From contig BJHW01000001.1 in NCBI GenBank assembly GCA_005405945.1, positions 4,464,001-4,528,000 of the forward strand: a DNA stretch of 64,000 nucleotides, in the 5' to 3' direction. Below are positions 1-10,103 of the stretch, piece by piece. Below the pieces are notes generated by a model that saw nothing but the letters and a program-made list of their open reading frames with translations, searched no databases and was not told the origin of the DNA. The position numbers and the translations under genes are program-made. The first letter of the stretch is position 1, and each line of letters begins with the position of its first letter. The DNA is from Streptomyces violaceusniger. GTDB lineage: Bacteria; Actinomycetota; Actinomycetes; Streptomycetales; Streptomycetaceae.

Positions 1-966
1 TGCGGCTGCGTCGGGCAGGAGACCACCGGCGCGGGCGGGCTGGCCAAGGCGCTGCGCACCGTCCCGGTGGTGCTGGACATCGCCGAGCGGGTGCGCCGAC
101 GCAACCCCGACGCCTGGATCGTGGACTTCACCAACCCGGTCGGGATCGTGACCCGGGCGCTGCTCACGGCCGGGCACCGGGCGGTCGGCCTGTGCAATGT
201 GGCCATCGGCTTCCAGCGGAAGTTCGCCAAGCTGCTGGGCGTGGACCCCGGCGAGGTGACGCTGGAGCACGTCGGCCTCAACCACCTCACCTGGGAGCGC
301 GCGGTGCGCGTCGGCGGCACCGACGGTGAGGACGTGCTGCCCAAGCTGCTCGCGGAGCACGGCGAGGCGATCGCCGAGGACCTGCGGATGCCGCGCACGC
401 TGGTGAGCCGGCTCGGCGTCGTCCCCTCCTACTATCTGCGCTACTACTACCAGCACGACGCGGTGGTGCGGGAGCTGCGCAGCAAGCCGTCCCGGGCGGC
501 GGAGGTCGCGGCGATCGAGCGGGAGCTGCTGGAGATGTACGGCGATCCGGCGCTGGACGAGAAGCCCGAGCTGCTCGGCAAGCGCGGCGGGGCGTTCTAC
601 TCGGAGGCGGCGGTCGATCTGACCTCGTCCCTGCTGGGCGACACCGGCGAGGTGCGGATCGTCAATACGTTCAACGAGGGCACGCTGCCCTTCCTGCCGG
701 ACGACGCGGTGATCGAGGTCCCGGCGGCCGTCAATGCGCAGGGCGCGAAGCCACTGCCCGTGCGCCCCCTCGAGCCCCTGTTCGCCGGTCTGGTCGCGAA
801 TGTCACCGCGTACGAACGCCTGGCGCTGGAGGCGGCGTTGAAGGGCGGCCGGGAGCGGGTCTTCCAGGCGCTGCTCTCCCACCCCCTCATCGGCCAGATC
901 GAATACGCCGAGAAGCTGACCGACGACCTCATCGCGCACAACCGGGAGCATCTGGCGTGGGCCTGA
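1..966 (+). CDS. Glycoside hydrolase family 4 (6-phospho-beta-glucosidase type), 3' part
   Basis: The window opens inside this gene, and the frame is open from base 1 to the TGA at 964-966 (321 residues). GH4 enzymes hydrolyse phosphorylated or free glucosides by an NAD- and divalent-metal-dependent redox mechanism. Visible family motifs are FTNPVG (residues 43-48 of the fragment), GLCNVAIG with the presumed metal-ligand Cys at 65, and GLNHLTW around 92-98. The N-terminal Rossmann NAD site lies outside the window. The stop overlaps the GTG start of the downstream sugar kinase, so the two are probably co-translated and act together on an imported disaccharide or amino sugar. Substrate (alpha or beta, phosphorylated or not) cannot be fixed from this fragment. 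Confidence 0.9.
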   Translation, partial: CGCVGQETTGAGGLAKALRTVPVVLDIAERVRRRNPDAWIVDFTNPVGIVTRALLTAGHRAVGLCNVAIGFQRKFAKLLGVDPGEVTLEHVGLNHLTWERAVRVGGTDGEDVLPKLLAEHGEAIAEDLRMPRTLVSRLGVVPSYYLRYYYQHDAVVRELRSKPSRAAEVAAIERELLEMYGDPALDEKPELLGKRGGAFYSEAAVDLTSSLLGDTGEVRIVNTFNEGTLPFLPDDAVIEVPAAVNAQGAKPLPVRPLEPLFAGLVANVTAYERLALEAALKGGRERVFQALLSHPLIGQIEYAEKLTDDLIAHNREHLAWA

Positions 967-2053
967 CCCAGTCCGTATCGACCCCCTCTCCTTCCCCTTC
1001 GTCCGCTTCCCCCTCGTCCGCTGCCCCGCCGGACGGGTCGGTCCTGGCGATCGACGCGGGCAACAGCAAGACGGACGTGGCACTCATCGGCCCGGACGGC
1101 TCCGTCCTCGGCGCGGCCCGCGGCGGCGGCTTCCGGCCGCCCGTCGTGGGCGCCGAGCGCGCCGTCGCCTCGCTCGCGCCCCTGGTGGAGGAGGTGGCGC
1201 GGCAGGCGGGCCGGTCCGGGGCGGCGGGCGCGGGGCATGTCTCGGCGTGTCTGGCCAACGTCGATCTGCCCAGCGAGGAGGAGGAGTTGACGGGCGTCCT
1301 GGCCGAGCGCGGCTGGGGCGCCACCGTCACGGTCGCCAATGACACCTTCGCCCTGCTGCGGGCCGGGGTCGGGGACGACGGCGAGCCGACCGGCGTCTCC
1401 GTGGTCTGCGGCGCCGGCATCAACTGCGCCGGGATCGGTCACGGCGGCCGGGTGGCCCGCTTCCCCGCGATCGGCCGGATCTCCGGCGACTGGGGCGGCG
1501 GGGGCTATCTGTCGGAGGAGGCGCTGTGGTGGGGGGCGCGCGCCGAGGACGGCCGCGGCGAGCCGACCGAGCTGGCCCGCGCCCTGCCCGCGCACTTCGG
1601 CCTGACCACCATGTACGAGCTGATCGAGGCGCTGCATCTGGGCCGTCTGGAGCCGGGGCGGCGGCATGAGCTGACGCCGGTGCTGTTCGCGGTGGCCGGG
1701 GCCGGCGACGGGATCGCGCGGGCGATCGTCGAGCGCCAGGCGGAGGAAGTGGTGACCATGGCGGTGGTCGCCCTCGGCCGGCTCGATCTGCTGGGCGAGG
1801 AGCCCCGGTGGTGCTGGGCGGCGGGGTGCTCGCGGCCCGCCATCCGCTGCTGGACGACCGGATCCGCGAACTGCTCGCGGAGCGCGCCCCGAAGGCCGAG
1901 CCGCGGGTGGTCACCGCGCCGCCGGTGCTCGGCGCCGCGCTGCTGGGCCTGGACCGCACCGGCGCGCCGGAATCGGCGTACGCCCGGCTGCGCGCGCACT
2001 ACGCCCCGGCCGATGACACGGAAAGTGGAACCGAAAGTCCTTCCGAAGCGTAA
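957..2053 (+). CDS. BadF/BadG-type ATPase, N-acetylglucosamine kinase-like sugar kinase (frameshifted)
   Basis: ASKHA-fold kinase of the BadF/BadG/BcrA/NagK family, expected to phosphorylate an amino sugar or sugar in the cytoplasm. Phosphate-binding motif AIDAGNSKTD is at residues 31-40, GAGINCAGIG near 151 and the GDWGGGGYLS loop near 176. The reading frame breaks at the C run 1803-1806; restoring one C joins the two frames into a 365-residue protein, with PVVLGGGVLAARHP following directly, and it ends at TAA 2051-2053. As given, the frame reads on into the next gene and yields a false fusion to 3596. The GTG start overlaps the upstream GH4 stop. The Ser/Pro-rich first 25 residues suggest the true start could be slightly further in. 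Confidence 0.8.
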
Positions 2054-2186
2054 TGAAAAGGGGAGGGAAGATCGCGATCCGAACAAGATCCAGGCTCGAC
2101 CGGTGACCTCTCCTGGCGCCGCGGTCCATACTGCTGCGACACCGACCGCGACACCAACCAGGAATCCGGGCCAAGGGGGAGGTCTT

Positions 2187-3596
2187 GTGTCATACCCGCC
2201 GACCACCGGCAGAGCCGCACCGCCGCCCGCGCCCGCGGCCCCGCCGCGGACCGCGTGGGCTGAGGGGCTCGACCGGGCGCGGGCGGCGGCGACGACCGAG
2301 CCCGGCCGGCTGCGCGTCATCGGAGCGGTGCTGGCCGCGCTGGTGGTCGCGTTCGGCGCCGTCACGGCCTGGCAGGTCTCCGACCGGCAGACCGCGGCGG
2401 ACGCCGTGGCCGAGCGCAGCCAGCCGCTGAGCGCCGACGCGGCGCAGATCTACCGCTCGCTCGCCGACGCGGACACCACCGCCACCGGTGGCTTCCTGGC
2501 GGGCGGCCAGGAGCCTCCCCAGGTCCGGCAGCGGTTCGTGCGGGACATCGACACCGCGTCCAAGCTGCTGGTGCGGGCCGCGGCCAATACGGAGGGCTCG
2601 TCCTCCGCCCGCGACGAGATACGGAAGATCAATCAGCTGCTGCCGGTCTACACCGGACTGATCGACTCCGCGCGCGCCAACAACCGCCAGGGACTGCCGC
2701 TGGGCGGCGCGTATCTGCGCTATGCCAACGACACCATGCGCGACAAGCTGCTGCCCGCCGCGGGCAGGCTCTACCAGGCGGAGACCGCCCGGCTCGGGGA
2801 GGACTACGAGGACGCCGAGGCATGGCCGTGGGTGGCGATCGCCACCGGGCTGGTCGCCCTGGGCGCGCTGGGCTGGGCCCAGCGCCGTGAGTTCCACCGG
2901 ACCAACCGGGTGCTCAACCGCGGTCTGCTCACCGCCACGGCCGCCTCCACGGTGGTGATGCTGTGGCTGGTGGTCGGCCACGCGGTCGCCAGCACCCAGC
3001 TCAGCGACTCAGACGACCACGGGGCGAAGTCCCTCCAGGTGCTCAACGAGGCGCGGATCGACTCCCTGCGGGCCCGCGCCGACGAAAACCTGACCCTGGT
3101 GGCCCGCGGCGCGGTCGTCGTCGACGAGGACGGTGCCAACAAGGGCAAGGACGCCTACGACGTCAGCTATGGCTCCCGGATGTCCGCGCTCGTGGGCAAG
3201 GCGTCCGGCGGCCGTCCCTCGGACGGCAGCCTGCTGGACAAGGCGCGCGCCCTCGCGGACGACGACGAGGGCCGCGAGCCGGTGGAGAAGGCCGGCGACC
3301 GGATCCGCGAGTGGCAGGTGCGGCACAAGGCCGCCCGCACCGCCGACGACGCGGGCGACTACAGGAAGGCGCTGACGAAGGTCATAGGCGCCAAGGACAG
3401 CACCGGCGAGTCCTTCGACGCGGTGGACAGCCAGCTGGCCAAGGCCCTCGACCACGAGCAGCGGGAGTTCCAGCAGGCCGCCGACGACGGACGCGGCGCG
3501 TTCACCGCCATGGCGCTGGGCGCCGGGGTGCTGGCCGTGCTGGGAGCCGCGGGAGCGGTGCTGGGCATAGGCCGCAGACTGTCGGAGTACCGATGA
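2187..3596 (+). CDS. glnX: GlnX-like four-helix membrane signalling protein
   Basis: 469 residues from GTG 2187, preceded by a GGGGGAGG ribosome site. Hydrophobic segments lie at about 43-63, 213-231, 246-268 and 441-462, giving two extracytoplasmic loops of roughly 150 and 170 residues, a layout like tandem chemoreceptor sensor domains. In mycobacteria the membrane protein GlnX sits beside GlnH and PknG and relays amino-acid binding by GlnH to the kinase. The gene order here (this gene, SBP, coiled-coil protein, PknG) supports the same role, inferred from context and topology rather than close sequence match. The first 40 residues are a Pro/Ala-rich cytoplasmic tail. It is transcribed with the SBP gene, 19 nt downstream. 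Confidence 0.78.
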   Translation: MSYPPTTGRAAPPPAPAAPPRTAWAEGLDRARAAATTEPGRLRVIGAVLAALVVAFGAVTAWQVSDRQTAADAVAERSQPLSADAAQIYRSLADADTTATGGFLAGGQEPPQVRQRFVRDIDTASKLLVRAAANTEGSSSARDEIRKINQLLPVYTGLIDSARANNRQGLPLGGAYLRYANDTMRDKLLPAAGRLYQAETARLGEDYEDAEAWPWVAIATGLVALGALGWAQRREFHRTNRVLNRGLLTATAASTVVMLWLVVGHAVASTQLSDSDDHGAKSLQVLNEARIDSLRARADENLTLVARGAVVVDEDGANKGKDAYDVSYGSRMSALVGKASGGRPSDGSLLDKARALADDDEGREPVEKAGDRIREWQVRHKAARTADDAGDYRKALTKVIGAKDSTGESFDAVDSQLAKALDHEQREFQQAADDGRGAFTAMALGAGVLAVLGAAGAVLGIGRRLSEYR

Positions 3597-3615
3597 GGAC
3601 GATGGGGGCGGAAGC

Positions 3616-4632
3616 ATGCGATCGCTGCGATCGGCCGCCGCGGTGACGGTATGCGCCCTGGGCGTGGCCACGGCCATCGCGGTCCCTGCGATGGTGGACG
3701 ACGGCGGGGACGGCGACGGCAAGGGCGGTGCGCGGCAGCCGCATACGGTGCGGACCGGCTCCGAGGCCGCGGCGGCGGACAGCTGCCGCGATCCCGAGGC
3801 GAGCCTGCGCCCGTCCAGCGCGAGCGGCCCGGCCATCAAGCGGATCAAGAACCGTGAGGTCAACGGGCACAAGCTCAACAAGCTGATCGCCGGCGTGGAC
3901 CAGAACAGCTACCGCTGGGGATACCGCGATCCGGCCACCGGCGACCTCACCGGCTTCGACATCGACTTGGTGCACGCCATCGCCGAGGACATCTTCGGCG
4001 ATCCGGACGCGGTCATCTTCCGTACCATACCCACCAGTCAGCGGATCAAGGCCCTCCAGCAGGGCAAGGTCGACGTCGTGGTGCGCACCATGACCATCAA
4101 CTGCGACCGGATCAAGGACGTGGCGTTCTCCACCGCGTACTTCCAGGCCGGGCAGCAGGTGCTGGTCCCCGACGACTCGTCCATCACCGGCTACAACAAG
4201 ACCCTGCGCGGCAAGAAGGTGTGCACCGCACAGGGTTCCACCGCCGAGGCCGAGCTGGACAAGCCGGACACCGGGGCCGAGCATCTGGGCGCGATCAAGG
4301 TGAAGCCCGTGCCCAACCAGCTGGACTGCCTGGTCAGACTGCAGCTCGGCCAGGTGGACGCCGTGATCACCGACAATGCGCTGGCGGCCGGGCAGGCGGC
4401 CCAGGACCCCTCCGTCAAGCTGGTCGGCTCGCGATTCACCGATGAGTTCTACGGCGTGGCGATGAACAAGAACGACGACGACCTGGTACGCCGGGTCAAC
4501 AAGGTTCTGGAGAACTACCGCCAGGGCGGGGCAGGCAGCCCCTGGATGCAGGCCTACCAGAAGTGGCTCGCCAAGGACTTCAGCACGGCACAGGAGAACC
4601 CGACGCCGCCCGCCCCCACGTACAGGGACTAG
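3616..4632 (+). CDS. glnH: GlnH-like solute-binding protein (family 3, amino-acid sensing)
   Basis: 338 residues of the SBP_bac_3 family that binds polar amino acids outside the membrane. A hydrophobic N-terminus (residues 5-24) is followed by an Asp/Gly-rich linker. The ligand domain shows the family pattern GYRDPATGDLTGFDIDLVHA (about 101-120), TSQRIKALQQGKVDVV and, in lobe 2, RGKKVCTAQGSTAE. No ABC permease or ATPase follows, as with mycobacterial GlnH, so it should be a sensor rather than an importer. Unlike mycobacterial GlnH I see no classical lipobox: the only early Cys (13) has Thr-Val in front of it. It may therefore be anchored by an uncleaved helix or secreted. Confidence 0.82.
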   Translation: MRSLRSAAAVTVCALGVATAIAVPAMVDDGGDGDGKGGARQPHTVRTGSEAAAADSCRDPEASLRPSSASGPAIKRIKNREVNGHKLNKLIAGVDQNSYRWGYRDPATGDLTGFDIDLVHAIAEDIFGDPDAVIFRTIPTSQRIKALQQGKVDVVVRTMTINCDRIKDVAFSTAYFQAGQQVLVPDDSSITGYNKTLRGKKVCTAQGSTAEAELDKPDTGAEHLGAIKVKPVPNQLDCLVRLQLGQVDAVITDNALAAGQAAQDPSVKLVGSRFTDEFYGVAMNKNDDDLVRRVNKVLENYRQGGAGSPWMQAYQKWLAKDFSTAQENPTPPAPTYRD

Positions 4633-4805
4633 CGCGGCCAAGGACCAGCGCGCACGAGGACCCGGCGCGCACGAGCACAACAAACCCGGGCACATCGGGT
4701 ACGAGCAAGGATCACGGACCGGCAAGGATTAGCACCCGCCTCACACGCGTAGGGATGACGCAGCAGACGGATCACATAACGGTTACGGACATGGAGAGGT
4801 GATCG

Positions 4806-6131
4806 ATGGGGGTCTCGGGACCCTTCCCCAGTTTCGCGGGGACACCCGACGGCCCGGTCATGGGCCGGGAGGAGGTGGACCGCGCACTGGCGAAGCTCGC
4901 CGCCGAACACGAGGCGATCGAGTCCTCGCTGCTCGCCCTCCAGGACCACGCGGGCCGAAGGCTTCTCGAGGGCGCCGAGCTCACGGGCGTCACCAAGGAC
5001 CGCTGGTCCACCACCGAGCAGGCCATCTCTCTCCTGTGGAGCTACTTCGACGCGTACACCGAGGCCCTCACCCGGGCCCGTGAGGTGCGCTCCCGTCACC
5101 GCTGGCCGACGCAGGACGAGTTGGCCGAGCTCACCGAGCTGCTGTGCGGCACCGCGATCACCCTGCCGAGCAGCGCCACCCTCGGCGGTTCCCCGCTGCT
5201 CAGCGAGGAGTTGGGCCTGGACCGGCTGGTCGACCGGATGAACCGCTGGTACGCGGAGGCCCTCGACGTCATCGTCAGCGCCGACGCCGTATGGTCCGCG
5301 CTGCCCGCCCGGATCGACATGCTCTCCGCCGAGCTGCACCGCACCCGCTCGCTCGCCCACTCCGTGGGGGTGCGCCCCGGCGAGCACCCCTCGGGGGACG
5401 ATCTGGAGCAGATCACCGCCGAGCTGACCGCGCTGCGCGCCGAAGTGGTCTCCGACCCGCTGGCGTTCTGGAAACCGGCCAGCGGCAGCTCCGCGCCCGG
5501 CGGCGGCAGCCCCGACACCGAGCGCTATGACCGCGCCGCCCGCGCCCTGGAGGATGTGCGCCGGGAGATCGAGGCGGTCCTGGATGTGCGGCAGGACGCC
5601 GAGCGGCGGCTGATGCGGCTGCGGGATGTGCTCTCCCGCGCCGACCGCACCCTGGCGGAGGCGCGCCAGGCGCGCGGTGAGGTGCTCGCGAAGATCGCGG
5701 CATCGGAGGTTCCGGCCGTCAGCGGCCCGCCGACCGCGCTGCACGAGCAGCTGGTCGCCGCCGCCGACTACCGCAGGCGCTCGCAGTGGCACCGGCTCTC
5801 GCCGCTGCTGGAGAGCCTGGAGCAGCGCGCCGACGACGAGCTGCTGCGCGCCCGCGAGTCGTTGACCGCGGTCACCGCGCCGCTCGCGGTCCGCGCCGAG
5901 CTGCGCGGCCGTCTCGACGCGTACAAGGCGAAGGTCGCCCGCCACGGCATGGCGGAGGATCCGTTCCTGGTGGAGCGGTATGACGTGGCCCGCCGGATGC
6001 TGTGGAGCGCCCCGTGTGATCTGCGGGCGGCCGAACAGGCCGTGCTGCGCTACCAGCAGGCGGCGGCCGAGGCCCTGGTGCCACGCCAGACGGGCCCGGC
6101 CGGGCAAGGCATCGAGGGAGGCACGGAATGA
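4806..6131 (+). CDS. Coiled-coil protein of the PknG operon, unknown function
   Basis: 441 residues from ATG 4806, with AGAGGTG a few bases upstream. No signal peptide or membrane helix. Long stretches of charged heptad-like helix occur at about 20-80, 180-215 and 240-300 (Glu/Arg/Leu-rich), so it is probably an extended cytoplasmic helical protein. Its TGA overlaps the ATG of pknG (ATGA), so the two are translationally coupled and are likely made in fixed ratio. I do not recognise a named domain; a scaffold or substrate for the kinase is the natural guess from position, but nothing in the sequence proves it. Confidence 0.75.
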   Translation: MGVSGPFPSFAGTPDGPVMGREEVDRALAKLAAEHEAIESSLLALQDHAGRRLLEGAELTGVTKDRWSTTEQAISLLWSYFDAYTEALTRAREVRSRHRWPTQDELAELTELLCGTAITLPSSATLGGSPLLSEELGLDRLVDRMNRWYAEALDVIVSADAVWSALPARIDMLSAELHRTRSLAHSVGVRPGEHPSGDDLEQITAELTALRAEVVSDPLAFWKPASGSSAPGGGSPDTERYDRAARALEDVRREIEAVLDVRQDAERRLMRLRDVLSRADRTLAEARQARGEVLAKIAASEVPAVSGPPTALHEQLVAAADYRRRSQWHRLSPLLESLEQRADDELLRARESLTAVTAPLAVRAELRGRLDAYKAKVARHGMAEDPFLVERYDVARRMLWSAPCDLRAAEQAVLRYQQAAAEALVPRQTGPAGQGIEGGTE

Positions 6132-8703
6132 ATGCGGCGGTCGTCGCCTGCCAGCGGCGTGACTGCGGCGGGTCCTACGAGGACGTGGGCGGAGGCGAGC
6201 TGTACTGCGATGTCTGCGGTATGGCCCCGGTCGTCTCACCGCAGGGGATGGTGGCCTCACCGCCCACCGGGATCACCGGCCAGGCCGGGCCGGGCGGAAG
6301 CTCCTCGGCACGGAGCGGGGGTTCCTCGGCGCGGACCGGGGGCTCGTCCGCGCGGACCGGGGGTTCCTCGGCGACCGGCCGGGACTCCTCGTCCGGCACC
6401 TCGGGCCGGTCCCGTTCGGCGCGCTCCTCCTCGTCCCGGCGCTCGGTGTCCGGGCGACTGTCCCGCTCCATGTCCGGGCGGACCTCGTCCCGTTCGGTCT
6501 CGGTGCGCAGCTCCCGCTCCGCCACCTCGGCCTCCTCGGGCGGAACGCCCTGGGCGCCGGTCTGGTCAGCGTCCCGGATGTGCCGCGGCCCGATCCGCGG
6601 ACGGCGGTGCTGGCGGACCCCGAGGTCCCCGAGCGCAAGCGGTTCTGCAGCCGCGGGGACTGCGGCGCCCCGGTGGGCCGCGCCCGCGGCGAACGGCCGG
6701 GCCGTACGGAGGGGTTCTGCACCAAGTGCGGCCATCCGTATTCGTTCGTCCCGAAGTTGAACCCCGGTGACATCGTCCACGGTCAATACGAGGTCGCGGG
6801 CTGTCTGGCGCACGGCGGGCTCGGCTGGATCTATCTGGCCATCGACCGCGCGGTGTCGGACCGCTGGGTGGTCCTCAAGGGCCTGCTGGACACGGGCGAC
6901 GAGGAGGCCCTGGCGACCGCCGTCTCCGAGCGCCGCTTCCTCGCCGAGATCGAGCACTCCAACATCGTCCGGATCTACAACTTCGTCGAACACCTCGACC
7001 AGCGCACCGGCAGCCTCGACGGCTACATCGTCATGGAGTACGTGGGCGGCAAGTCCCTGAAGGACATCGCCAACGCCCGCCGCACCACCGAGGGCCGCCG
7101 CGATCCGCTGCCGGTGGAGCAGGCGTGCGCCTACGGCATCGAGGCCCTGGAGGCGCTCGGCCACCTGCACAGCCGCAATCTGCTCTACTGCGACTTCAAG
7201 GTCGACAACGCCATTCAGCAGCAGGACCAGCTCAAGCTGATCGACATGGGCGCGGTCCGGCGGATGGACGACCACGACAGCCCCATCTACGGCACGGTCG
7301 GCTACCAGGCCCCCGAGATCTCCGAGTCCGGCCCGTCGATCTCCTCCGACCTCTACACGGTGGCGCGCACCCTGGCGGTGCTCACCTTCGACTTCCAGGG
7401 CTATACCAACGTCTACGTGGACAGCCTGCCGGACCCCGAGCACATCGAGGTCTTCCGGACCTACGAATCCTTCTACCGGCTGCTGGTGCGCGCCACCGAT
7501 CCCGACCCGGGGCGCCGCTTCGCCTCCGCGCGGGAGATGGCCGACCAGCTGACCGGGGTGCTGCGGGAGGTCGTGGCGCTGCAGACCGGGCGGCCCCGGC
7601 CGGCCCTGTCCACGCTCTTCGGACCGGAACCGCGCGTCGTGGACACCGAGTTGTTCGCCGACGACGGAAAGGACCCGTCCCTGCTGGGCGCCCGGACCGC
7701 CGACGGGGGCGCCACCGCTGCCGCCATCCCCGCGCAGCGCCCGCCGGGCCCGCTGGCCCTGCCGCTGCCCGCCATCGCCACGCTGGACGGACGGGCCACC
7801 GCGCTGGCGCTCCCGGTGCCGCTGGTGGACTCCGACGACCCCAACGCCGGATTCCTGGCCGGTCTGCTGGCCGCCGACCCCGCCGAGGTGAGCGCCGCGC
7901 TGCGGACCGCGCCCGTGGACTCGGTCGAGCTGCGGCTGCGCCGGGTGCGCGCCCAGCTGGAGCTGGGCCAGGAGCATGACGCGGGCGTCGCGCTCACCGG
8001 CCTGGAGGCCGCGTACAACGACGACTGGCGGATCGTCTGGTACCGGGGGCTGCACGCGCTGGCCACCGGCGACCGCGAGACGGCCGCGCTCTCCTTCGAC
8101 GCCGTCTACGACGCGTTCCCCGGCGAGCCCGCGCCCAAGCTGGCACTCGGCGTCTGCGCCGAGGTGCTGGGCCAGTTGGACAACGCGGCGGAGTACTACC
8201 GGCTGGTCTGGGCCGCCGACCCCAGCTTCGTGAGCGCCGCCTTCGGCCTCGCCCGGGTCCTGCTGTGCTCCGGGGACCGTCCGGGCGCGGTGCGGGCCCT
8301 GGAGTCGGTGCCGGAGTCCTCGATCCACTACACGGCGGCGCGGGTCGCCGCCGTACGGGCCCGGCTGCGCCAGCGCGCCCCGTACGACGCCCTGCTGAGC
8401 GATCTGACGGCCTCGGCGGCCCAGGTCGAGCGGCTGGGCGAGTTCGGTCTGGACGCGGTGCGGCGCGAGCGGCTGCGGACGGAGGTCCTGGGCAGCGCCC
8501 TGGATTGGGTACTGTCCGGCAGCAGCGGGGCGCCCCCGGGACACAACCGGCCGCCTCTGCTCGGCAGCAGCCTGGACGAGCGCGGGCTGCGCTTCGGATT
8601 GGAGCGCTCGTACCGTGTACTCGCCAGACTCGCGCAGCGAGGCGAGGAGAGGATCGAACTGGTGGAGCGGGCCAACCGTTTCCGCCCCAGGACGTGGGTG
8701 TGA
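6128..8703 (+). CDS. pknG: PknG-type serine/threonine protein kinase (frameshifted near 6540)
   Basis: 858 residues after restoring one base at 6538-6541. Order of parts: an N-terminal Cys pair region (CQRRDC...CDVC, residues 8-30); a long Ser/Arg-rich disordered stretch (about 50-135); a rubredoxin-like site (CSRGDC...CTKC) just ahead of the kinase; the kinase domain with AHGGLGWIYLA, VVLKG (ATP Lys), YIVMEYVGG, the catalytic loop YCDFKVDN and the metal loop LIDMGAV; then a TPR-type helical C-terminus. The block YSFVPKLNPGDIVHGQYEV matches mycobacterial PknG almost word for word. PknG controls glutamate and central nitrogen metabolism there through FHA partners. The ATG overlaps the previous stop, and PP2C follows after 3 nt. 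Confidence 0.93.
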
Positions 8704-8706
8704 TCG

Positions 8707-10081
8707 ATGTCGCAGATGCCGCAGCCGCCCCAGCTGTCAGCCTGCCCGACCTGTGATGAGCCGCCGCAGGCGGGAGACAGATACTGCGATCAGTGCGGTG
8801 CCGATCTGACGGTGGCGGCCGCGCTGGCAGCGGAGGCCGCGCTGTCGGCGGAGGCGATCGCCGACCGGCCGGAGGCGCACGGCGACCTGCCGGTGCCGCC
8901 GCGGATGAACGGGGCGGCGCGGTCCACCCACCCGGGGCCGGAGCCGGACGACTACGAGCTGGCCGCCCCGGCCCCCGGCGGGTACGGCCAGGTGGCCGAT
9001 CCGCGGGCCGCTGCGGCGCTCGGCGCGCCCGCGGCGCCCGGCGAGTCCGGTATGCCCCCGGAGGCCAACGCGAGTACGCACACCAGCGCGGCGAGCAGCA
9101 CGGGCAGCGGGACCGGCACCGGCACCGGCGCGGACCCCCGACTGCCCGGCGGCGAGCACCGCCCCGGTGCGCCGCGTGCCAGGAGGGCACCGTCGACCAG
9201 GACGGATACTGCGAGCGCTGCGGATACGCCCAGGCACGGACACGCGACCATATGGAGAGCGAGCTGGAGGGAGTCGCGGCGGCCAGCGACCGCGGGCTGC
9301 GCCACCACCGCAACGAGGACGCGTTCTCGGTGTCCACCGCCGCGCTGCCCGACGGCTCATCGGCCATGGTCGCCGTGGTGTGCGACGGGGTCTCCTCGGC
9401 CACCCGCCCCGACGACGCCTCGGCCGCCGCGGCCCATGCGGCGAGTCAGGCGCTGCGGGCCTCGCTGCCGCATGGCGCCCACCCCCAGCAGGCCATGAAC
9501 GAGGCGATCATCGCCGCCGCCGACGCGGTCAACTCCCTGGCCCTGGACACCGGCGCGGCCGCCCCCCACCACGAGGGGCAGCGCCATCAGAACGCACCGG
9601 CGTGCACCATCGTCAGCGCCGTCGTCACCAGCGACATCCTCACCGTCGGCTGGGTCGGGGACAGCCGCGCCTACTGGGTCCCCGACGACCGTAACGCCCC
9701 GCCCGCGCGGCTGACCGAGGACGACTCCTGGGCGGCCCAGATGGTGGCAGCGGGGCTGATGTCGGAGGCGCAGGCGTACGCGGACGAGCGCGCCCACGCC
9801 ATCACCGGCTGGCTCGGGCGGACGCCTATGAGCTGGAGCCCCACACCGCCTCGTACAAGCCGGACCGGCCGGGCGTCGTGGTGGTGTGCACCGACGGGCT
9901 GTGGAACTACGCCGAATCGGCGGAGCAGATGGCCCGCGCGGTGCCGCCGGACGCCCGCTCCCGGCCGCTGAACAGCGCGCAGGTCCTGGTCGGCCACGCC
10001 CTGGACGGCGGGGGCCACGACAACGTAACAGTGGCGGTCGTGCCGTTCCCCGCTGCCCCGGGCCGGGCAGGATCCGCCTGA
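8707..10081 (+). CDS. PP2C-family Ser/Thr protein phosphatase with N-terminal zinc ribbons (two frameshifts)
   Basis: 458 residues once single bases are restored near 9161-9165 and in the G run 9816-9818. The N-terminus has a zinc-ribbon-like CPTCDE...YCDQCG (about 13-35), then an Ala/Gly/Thr-rich linker and a second ribbon, CAACQEG...CERCGY, just before the catalytic domain. PP2C metal-binding motifs are all present: RNEDAFS, VVCDGVSS, GWVGDSRAYW, LTEDDSW, CTDGLWN and GGHDNVTVAV. It should remove phosphates placed by the PknG encoded 3 nt upstream, acting in the cytoplasm with Mn or Mg. Both breaks fall where the reading switches cleanly between frames with no loss of conserved residues. Confidence 0.88.
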
Positions 10082-10103
10082 CGGTCGCCAAGGATCGGAT
10101 GAC

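Noticed and set aside
957..3596. A single 879-residue fusion of sugar kinase and membrane protein
   Set aside because: The frame is continuous only because of a one-base loss near 1804. The kinase C-terminus lies in another frame, and the membrane protein has its own GTG and ribosome site at 2187.
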